From contig CM047425.1 in assembly GCA_026168455.1 (NCBI GenBank), positions 24,382,648 through 24,446,647 of the forward strand: a stretch of 64,000 nucleotides of DNA, read 5' to 3'. Both the position numbers and the translations under genes were made by a program. The notes under the pieces were generated by a model that saw only the letters and a program-made list of their open reading frames with translations, was not told the DNA's origin and did no database searches. Positions within the stretch are counted from its first letter, which is position 1; each line of letters opens with the position of its first letter. Shown here one piece after another: positions 58,301 through 64,000 of the stretch. Source of the stretch: Theocolax elegans (Eukaryota > Arthropoda > Insecta > Hymenoptera > Cerocephalidae).

Positions 58301-59245
58301 TCGAGCTCTCCAATTTGACCAAAGTACATGTACAAAGTACAAGTAAACAGTGAAAAAAGGAAGAACGCTAAAAATCATTTTGAGAAGATGCTGTTCAAAT
58401 TGTTTAACAATGCTGTCTATGGAAAAACAATGGAGAATGAGAGGAAGAGAGTAGACATTAAATTAATCAATAAATGGGCTGGACGATATGGAGCTGAAGC
58501 TCTCATTGCTAGACCCAATTTCCATAGCTGTGATATTTTTGATGAAAATCTTGTAGCTGTTCAAATGATTCGAACTGAAGTCCATATTAAGAAACCTATA
58601 TACATTGGACTAACGGTTTTGGATCTATCTAAAGTGCTTGTATATAGATTCCATTATGAGTACATGCGAGCGCGTGTTGGAGATAACTGCAAGATTTTGT
58701 ATACTGATACTGATAGTTTGGTATACGAGATAAAAGGTGTAAATATGTATGACGTAATGAAGCAAGATATCCATGAATTTGATACATCAGATTACGCTGA
58801 AAACAATGAATTCAGTATGCCACGTGAGAACAAGAAGATCGTTGGTTTAATGAAAGATGAATGTAATGGTGAAATCATGCTAGAATTCGTTGGATTAAGG
58901 AGTAAAATGTATAGTATAAGAGTCCAGAATAGTAAACCAATCAAAAAGGCTAAAGGTGTCAAAAATTCAGTTGTCAAGAAAACCATCACCTTTGATGACT
59001 ACATTCATTGTCTGCAACAGAACGCCATCTTGTCTAGAGAACAACGAAATATAAGATCTAGACATCATAAATTGTATACTGAGAGAGAAGCAAAGATTGC
59101 ACTTAGAGCACACGATGACAAGCGCTGTCTTCTGATTGGTCAAACAGACACCATTCCCTGGGGTCATTATAGTATTAAAGAGGGTGTAATTATAGTAGTA
59201 AATATTCCTGCCGAAACGTATTTCCGATGCACTTCAAAAAGATGA
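55303..59245 (+). pseudogene. Polinton/Maverick protein-primed DNA polymerase B, decayed
   Basis: About 1,250 codons. N-terminal region MHSAQHFKDTANLLWNSYHH; middle RGSSFIDLPESIKKK; zinc-like FICHRCLHYFRNADMLASH; exonuclease box [36 protein letters not shown]; polymerase motif A YYDVNKLYGWAM; motif B KLFNNAVYGKTMEN; motif C YTDTDSLVYEI. It replicates Polinton DNA from a terminal protein. A genuine 72-base intron (57048-57119) splits GKYRG. Stops at 55402, 55855, 56152, 56206 and 57922; frameshifts near 57325, 58200 and 58330; an AT-rich stretch interrupts at about 57750-57833. All polymerase motifs survive, but the gene cannot be translated through. Confidence 0.88.
57048..57119 (+). other. 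72-base intron in the polymerase gene
   Basis: GTAAGT...TTGCAG. Removing it gives an in-frame GKYRG, which matches the conserved G-x-YRG-AH region of these polymerases (next residues PAHRSCN). Confidence 0.8.
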
Positions 59246-59339
59246 CTCAAGATTCTTTAGAATGGCTGATGCAGCCAATAAAATAGAATTGTTTATTACA
59301 TATAAAGGTGGTAACAACATTCACTTTTCCGGAAAGTAA
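59202..59339 (+). pseudogene. Short reading-frame fragment after the polymerase
   Basis: In a frame overlapping the polymerase end: LPKRISDALQKDDSRFFRMA followed by DAANKIELFITYKGGNNIHF and a stop. Looks like the C-terminus of a conserved Polinton-region product; function not known to me. The upstream part is missing. Confidence 0.4.
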
Positions 59340-59496
59340 TTATGTAAATATGTAAATAGGAGAAAAAAAGGACTGTTAGAATAAACAAAACATGACTTTT
59401 AAATTTAATAAACTGTTTATTTATTTAAATCTTCTCATTGCAAAAATGTTATAAATTAAAATATCTTTTAATCTTTAATCATTTAATCTTTTTTTT

Positions 59497-60417
59497 TTAT
59501 AAATCTGATTTATTAATCCAACTATTATGCGTTGAATCAAAACCAAGCCACTTTACAAATACTTGATTTCCACGACGTTTGAGAACTTTTTCCACGAGAT
59601 AGATGTCTGGATACTTGACCTTCAACAGCTCTTGTTCGTAGAAGCCACCAGCGATTGATTGATCTTTGTAATCCTTCAAATGATATGTAATTGGATTTGT
59701 AGCTGCTACTTTTGAGATTGTGAAAATTTCAATTGACCAGTTTGGTGTATATCCTTTCTCAAACATATGCTTTACATGACTTACTCGAACTTTATCATTT
59801 GCTTTAAACTTTGGATTATTCAATTCATGTTTGTAAGTAAATCTTGTCGCAACCTGAGCTTTGTTAGCCGCTGAAACATTTTTAGGTTTCAAGTTTGTAG
59901 TTCTATGTTTACGATTGTTATAAGCTGTTATTAAATCGGGCAAAATATCTATCCACTTGTAGCTTCCACGTAGACTGAATTTTTTCCACATAGCATTTTT
60001 CAACGTGCGATTGAGACGTTCGCAGATGGATGCTTTGAGATTGCTGTAAGTGGAGTACAGATTGATGTTATATTTTTGCATCAGATTCTGAAATTTTGCA
60101 TTGTAAAATTCTTTGCCTCTGTCAGTATGCAAATTCTTTGGTTTACGATTTGTAATAAATATAGTATCCATTGCTGCTGCAACATCTTCTCCAGTCTTTC
60201 TCTTTACAGGAATAGCCCATGCATATTTCGAGAAAATATCGATAACTGTAAGTATATACTTATAGCCTTTATTTTCTTTAACATAAGGTATCATTTCTAC
60301 GAGATCAGCTTACCAAGTCTCATCCAAATCAAGAATCTTAAACTTTCGGCGTAAATAGTTACGTCTTGCTGGCTTGTGAAGCTCTTTAACCACCGTTTCT
60401 TTATTATAATCCATCAT
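59497..60417 (-). pseudogene. Polinton retroviral-type integrase with chromodomain, one nonsense codon
   Basis: 307 codons from ATG 60417 to the stop at 59497, in a single frame except for TAA at 60310-60312 (after LDLDETW). Core: first Asp in YILTVIDIFSKYAW, second in NLHTDRGKEFYNAKF, Glu in KASICERLNRTLKNAMW, i.e. the D,D,E triad. Then ITAYNNRKHRTTN and a C-terminal chromodomain, YLVEKVLKRRGNQVFVKWLG with WINKSDL. It catalyses integration of the linear element; chromodomains bias target choice to modified chromatin. Starts four bases after the stop of the upstream gene, so the two are probably co-ordinately placed. Confidence 0.85.
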
Positions 60418-60421
60418 TTAT

Positions 60422-60760
60422 CTAGATGTAAGTGGATTTTAATTGCAATATTTCATCTCTTAAATATTTTGCTAATGCATCAGTTTCATCACGATGTGAT
60501 TCTACTATCGCATCCAAATTATTGACTATATCTTTTAATTTAGTTGTAACTTCTATTACATTTTTAATTTCCGTGTAAATTATTTGTTGTAATGTATGTA
60601 AATTTACTGCATCGTTTGCTTCAGTAGGAGAGGCAACATTACATAATTTTTTATTTTCAACATCGTATTGGCCGTCTGATGTAATTTTGTATCGAATTCC
60701 TGGTGGACCTCGACTACCTTCGATCCTTCCGAGTTTACGTCCGAACACGTCGATACTCAT
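60422..60760 (-). CDS. Shaft-repeat-like Polinton protein
   Basis: 112 residues, intact. MSIDVFGRKLGRIEGSRGPP, a GPPG turn, then TSDGQYDVENKKLCNVASP and NDAVNLHTLQQII, followed by a C-terminal coiled coil. DG-x-D-x-x-NK-x-x-x-NV ... DAVN is the pattern of phage and viral fibre-shaft repeats, so a trimeric virion appendage is a reasonable inference. Sits 30 bases downstream of 60791-61471 and just upstream of the integrase. Confidence 0.5.
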   Translation of the reverse strand: MSIDVFGRKLGRIEGSRGPPGIRYKITSDGQYDVENKKLCNVASPTEANDAVNLHTLQQIIYTEIKNVIEVTTKLKDIVNNLDAIVESHRDETDALAKYLRDEILQLKSTYI

Positions 60761-60790
60761 TTTAGATATGATGCATACTCCATAGTGATC

Positions 60791-61471
60791 TCAATATATA
60801 TATCCTGATTCTCGCAATTCTTCAATAATGGAATGAATCTCATTAGTATGTCTATTATTTCCAGTTGATCGTTCAGCTAACAGTATGCGAAGTCTATCGA
60901 CAAGTTCATTAGGATCATCCCAGTAGACGTAATCCGTAAATGATATACTTTTTTTAGCAATTTTGTATCGAGGTAATGATTTTGCTTGAATTTCAGTAAA
61001 ACCTTTACCAATTGTTGATTTATTAATCAGATTAAACATAGGGGCAATAATATTATTGAACTTATTGCTTTTATGTGTACGTACAGCTTCATCCTTGTTA
61101 AATTTTTTTCTGTATGCACTTGACATTTCCAAAATTTTGCGGTAGTTTTGTAAATCAGATTTGCTGATGATATCTTGATTAGGATTTTTGGTAAATAATG
61201 GCTCCATCAACCCATTATTTTTTGGAAATATTTCGTGATTTACTTGAATGCTCTGTCGCTGAAACACTATCGGTAAATTACCAATCATAAATTTATCGGC
61301 TTCGAGACGTACTCCATATATTTTATCGAGATTATCTACATCATTCCGATAAAGCATTTTAACATACTTATCATCAGCATTGATATCATCATCCTCAGTT
61401 ATGTCAGACATACTGTCATTTGGTCGTATGGTAATAATACTGTCATCATCATCAGCGGACGTAGCGATCAT
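60791..61471 (-). CDS. Conserved Polinton protein with C-terminal DPNELVDRL box
   Basis: Acidic N-terminal part (DDDDSIITIRPNDSMSDITE), then IYGVRLEADKFMIGNLPIVF and a conserved end YVYWDDPNELVDRLRILLAE, NNRHTNEIHSIIEELRESGY. Widely found next to Polinton structural genes; role unproven (virion morphogenesis suspected). The apparent start at 61471 is created by a chimeric repeat junction. The genuine N-terminus appears to be the copy at about 62274-62310 beside the gap (EISNFPIRTENNS), so the gene is split by the repeats. Confidence 0.55.
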   Translation of the reverse strand: MIATSADDDDSIITIRPNDSMSDITEDDDINADDKYVKMLYRNDVDNLDKIYGVRLEADKFMIGNLPIVFQRQSIQVNHEIFPKNNGLMEPLFTKNPNQDIISKSDLQNYRKILEMSSAYRKKFNKDEAVRTHKSNKFNNIIAPMFNLINKSTIGKGFTEIQAKSLPRYKIAKKSISFTDYVYWDDPNELVDRLRILLAERSTGNNRHTNEIHSIIEELRESGYIY

Positions 61472-62310
61472 CAGCGATGTGATTCTACTATCGCATCCAA
61501 ATTATTGACTATATCTTTTAATTTAGTTGTAACTTCTAATACATTTTTAATTTCCGTGTAAATTATTTGCTGATTATATCTTGATTAGGATTTTTGGTAA
61601 ATAATGGCTCCATCAACCCATTATTTTTTGGAAATATTTCGTGATTTACTTGAATGCTCTGTCGCTGAAATACTATCGGTAAATTACCAATCATAAATTT
61701 ATCGGCTTCGAGACGTACTCCATATATTTTATCGAGATTATCTACATCATTCCGATAAAGCATTTTAACATACTTATCATCAGCATTGATATCATCGTCT
61801 TCAGTTATGTCAGACATACTGTCATCTGGTCGTATGGTAATAATACTGTCATCATCATCAGCGGACGTAGCGATCATCAGCGATGTGATTCTACTATCGC
61901 ATCCAAATTATTGACTATATCTTTTAATTTAGTTGTAACTTCTATTACATTTTTAATTTCCGTGTAAATTATTTGCTGATGATATCTTGATTAGGATTTT
62001 TGGTAAATAATGGCTCCATCAACCCATTGTTTTTTGGAAATATTTCGTGATTTACTTGAATGCTCTGTCGCTGAAATATTATCGGTAAATTACCAATCAT
62101 AAATTTATCGGCTTCGAGACGTACTCCATATATTTTATCGAGATTATCTACATCATTCCGATAAAGCATTTTAACATACTTATCATCAGCATTGATATCA
62201 TCATCCTCAGTTATGTCAGACATACTGTCATTTGGTCGTATGGTAATAATACTGTCATCATCATCAGTGGAATTATTTTCAGTCCTGATGGGAAAATTTG
62301 AAATTTCTTG
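61472..62310 (-). repeat. ~406-bp chimeric tandem repeat
   Basis: Two extra units, each joining about 90 bases of the shaft-like gene (60492-60582) to about 310 bases of the DPNELVDRL gene (61160-61470). Edges are the same in both: GTAAATTATTTG|CTGAT and GATCATCAG|CGATGTG. Units are nearly identical to each other. They end at the assembly gap. Confidence 0.85.
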
Positions 62311-62410
62311 NNNNNNNNNNNNNNNNNNNNNNNNNNNNNNNNNNNNNNNNNNNNNNNNNNNNNNNNNNNNNNNNNNNNNNNNNNNNNNNNNNNNNNNNNN
62401 NNNNNNNNNN
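62311..62410. other. Assembly gap, 100 N
   Basis: Run of exactly 100 N, a conventional gap of unknown size, directly beside the tandem repeats. The remaining Polinton genes (capsid, ATPase, protease) may have been lost or lie in the unresolved sequence. Confidence 0.95.
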
Positions 62411-62952
62411 AGCACACATAATTAAACAGATTGCAAATAAATACTACACATTTATCATATAAATTTTACTAAAATTTTACATATGAAGTTACATTATTTT
62501 ATTTATTTTAATTACATACATTGATTGAAATTTATTTGATTATATAACCTTAAGACTGCTATGGCACAAAAAATAGATTGGTAAATAAAATTTAAGACAT
62601 TTATTTATTATTATGTATAGCGCAAAATACTTGACAATTTTATTTTGATTTCAGTACTTTCAATTGCAGTAACTTTTTGCGAATACTGTGATTATGGTTT
62701 GATCTTATTCTTAATAATTAAAGTTAAATATTAGATTTACAATGTGGTACAAAATACTTGTCGGTTATTCCGCTTCATTTCAGTGCTTTCTATTCAAACA
62801 ACTTCTTAATAACAATTTATCTACTTTTTAATACCAAATTTTAAGTTGTTGAACATTTGAAGTTTTTCTAAGTAGAAAAAAAGATAGAAGCAAGAAATGA
62901 AAATATTTATTTTATCAGTTAACAACTATCATTATACTTGCGTATTTATATA
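62411..62952. other. AT-rich DNA, no gene seen
   Basis: No feature supported. Confidence 0.5.
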
Positions 62953-63372
62953 GACACGTACACTGCCTTAGAGACACGTAAAAATTTAAATTCAAGTAAA
63001 ATAATAGAAAATGTTATTATAGACAAGTAAAAATTTAAATCAAAGTAAAATAAATGAAAATGTCATTATAGATACGTAAAAATTTAAATCCAAGTAAAAT
63101 AATTGAAAATGTTATTATATAGACACGTACACTGCCTTAGAGACACGTAAAAATTTAAATCCAAGTAAAGTAAATGAAAATGTTATTATAGACACGTAAA
63201 AAATTAAATCCAAGTAAAATAAATGAAATTGTTATTATAGACAAGTAAAAATTTAAATCCAACTAAAATAAATGAAATTGTTATTATAGACAAGTATAAA
63301 TTTAAATCCAAGTAAAATAAATGAAATTGTTATTATAGACAAGTAAAAATTTAAATCCAAGTAAAATAGTTA
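62953..63372. repeat. 49-bp tandem repeat, about 8 copies
   Basis: Unit near GACACGTAAAAATTTAAATC CAAGTAAAATAAATGAAAAT GTTATTATA. A variant start TAGACACGTACACTGCCTTA occurs at 62950 and again at 63119. Confidence 0.9.
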
Positions 63373-64000
63373 TCACGTCCAGATTTGTATCAACCATTAC
63401 AACAATATTACAAGTAGGCAAACGGTTAATAAACCATTCGCGTTCCATTCGCTCTTGTTTGACTAGGACTAGCCTTAAGTCTCCGGGAGTAGCGAGCGAA
63501 GTTATTTTGAGAGTAGAGATGTAAGATATATTAATCATGCATTATTTAATTAAATTTGTTAATATAATTATATAATGTCTTCTTTCAATGAACATATGTA
63601 ACTAAATTCTTCTAGCTATTTAATGGACAAATACACACATAAAATTACAATATTTTATAAACAATTGCATAAAATTATTTAAGTTCAATAACAATTTTAA
63701 TTTTGATTATATAAACAATTGCACATTATTAATTAATAATCGAAATAAGAATTATTATAAATAAATGCAGATTAAATTAAAAATTGTTGTCCTTTAAAAC
63801 ATGAATTATTGTTAATAAATTGCAATTCAAACCGTGAATATTGCAAATAAAATGCAATGCAACGAATAATCATTATAAATAAATTGTAGTATCAAATAAT
63901 AATTGTTTTAAGAGAAAACGGTTGGTTCAGCAATCGAAATAACATAAAATATCAGGTTTGCCTTTACGAATAATACAAGCGTATAGATAGCCGAAAAGAA
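63373..64000. other. AT-rich DNA, no gene seen
   Basis: Only short AT-rich words; a small GC-richer stretch at 63410-63505 has no coding or RNA signature I can name. Confidence 0.5.

Overview
This looks like a transposon-saturated stretch of a hymenopteran, probably ant, genome. The background is very AT-rich and is broken by GC-rich retroelement blocks. Genes show GT-AG introns and polyA-type tails, and most coding capacity belongs to mobile or virus-derived elements. The species assignment is an inference from element types; no rRNA and no canonical functional tRNA gene was recognised.

Layout. 1-2935: AT-rich DNA with MITE-like and hairpin repeats. 2936-7315 (minus): a spliced gene encoding a coiled coil, a basic stretch, a BEN domain and a Ser-rich tail. 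6132-10034: a 3.9-kb block, re-found at 15522-19441, that carries one BEN-gene exon, an 872-bp hairpin and plus-strand exons of a gene with a Ser/acidic product. 10329-20428: an R1-clade non-LTR retrotransposon that begins at an (AC)n tract, is flanked by a ~390-bp direct repeat, and is split by 5.1 kb that contains the second copy of the 3.9-kb block. 21391-28776: three broken transposase-like genes (two tnp2-like, one of another family), a solo LTR with a 5-bp target duplication, an unidentified GC-rich block, and a decayed glycoprotein-like endogenous viral element. 29012-42801: a decayed SAM-domain gene whose first intron (10.3 kb) holds a LINE that was itself invaded by three long-inverted-repeat (foldback) elements, one nested inside another. 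A later intron holds a pogo-like element.

43500-53830: inverted repeats, a non-autonomous R1 derivative, a GC-rich LTR-like block, and a repeated arrangement (E1-D2-E2) that carries signs of assembly error. 52929-62310: a decayed Polinton/Maverick (adintovirus-like) DNA element with protein-primed DNA polymerase B (plus), chromodomain integrase, a shaft-repeat-like protein and a conserved structural-block protein (all minus). At its left side lies a divergent gene pair with matching TATA/TCAGT promoters. A 100-base assembly gap (62311-62410) cuts the element, and AT-rich tandem repeats fill the rest.

The strongest candidate for something undescribed is at 53268-53999. A small acidic nuclear-type protein gene with a SUMO-interaction-like motif is transcribed from a TATA/initiator promoter and is followed, 100 bases after its stop, by a perfect match to the metazoan histone-mRNA 3' stem-loop, with a backup AATAAA downstream. 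That would couple an element-borne gene to the S-phase histone 3'-end pathway.
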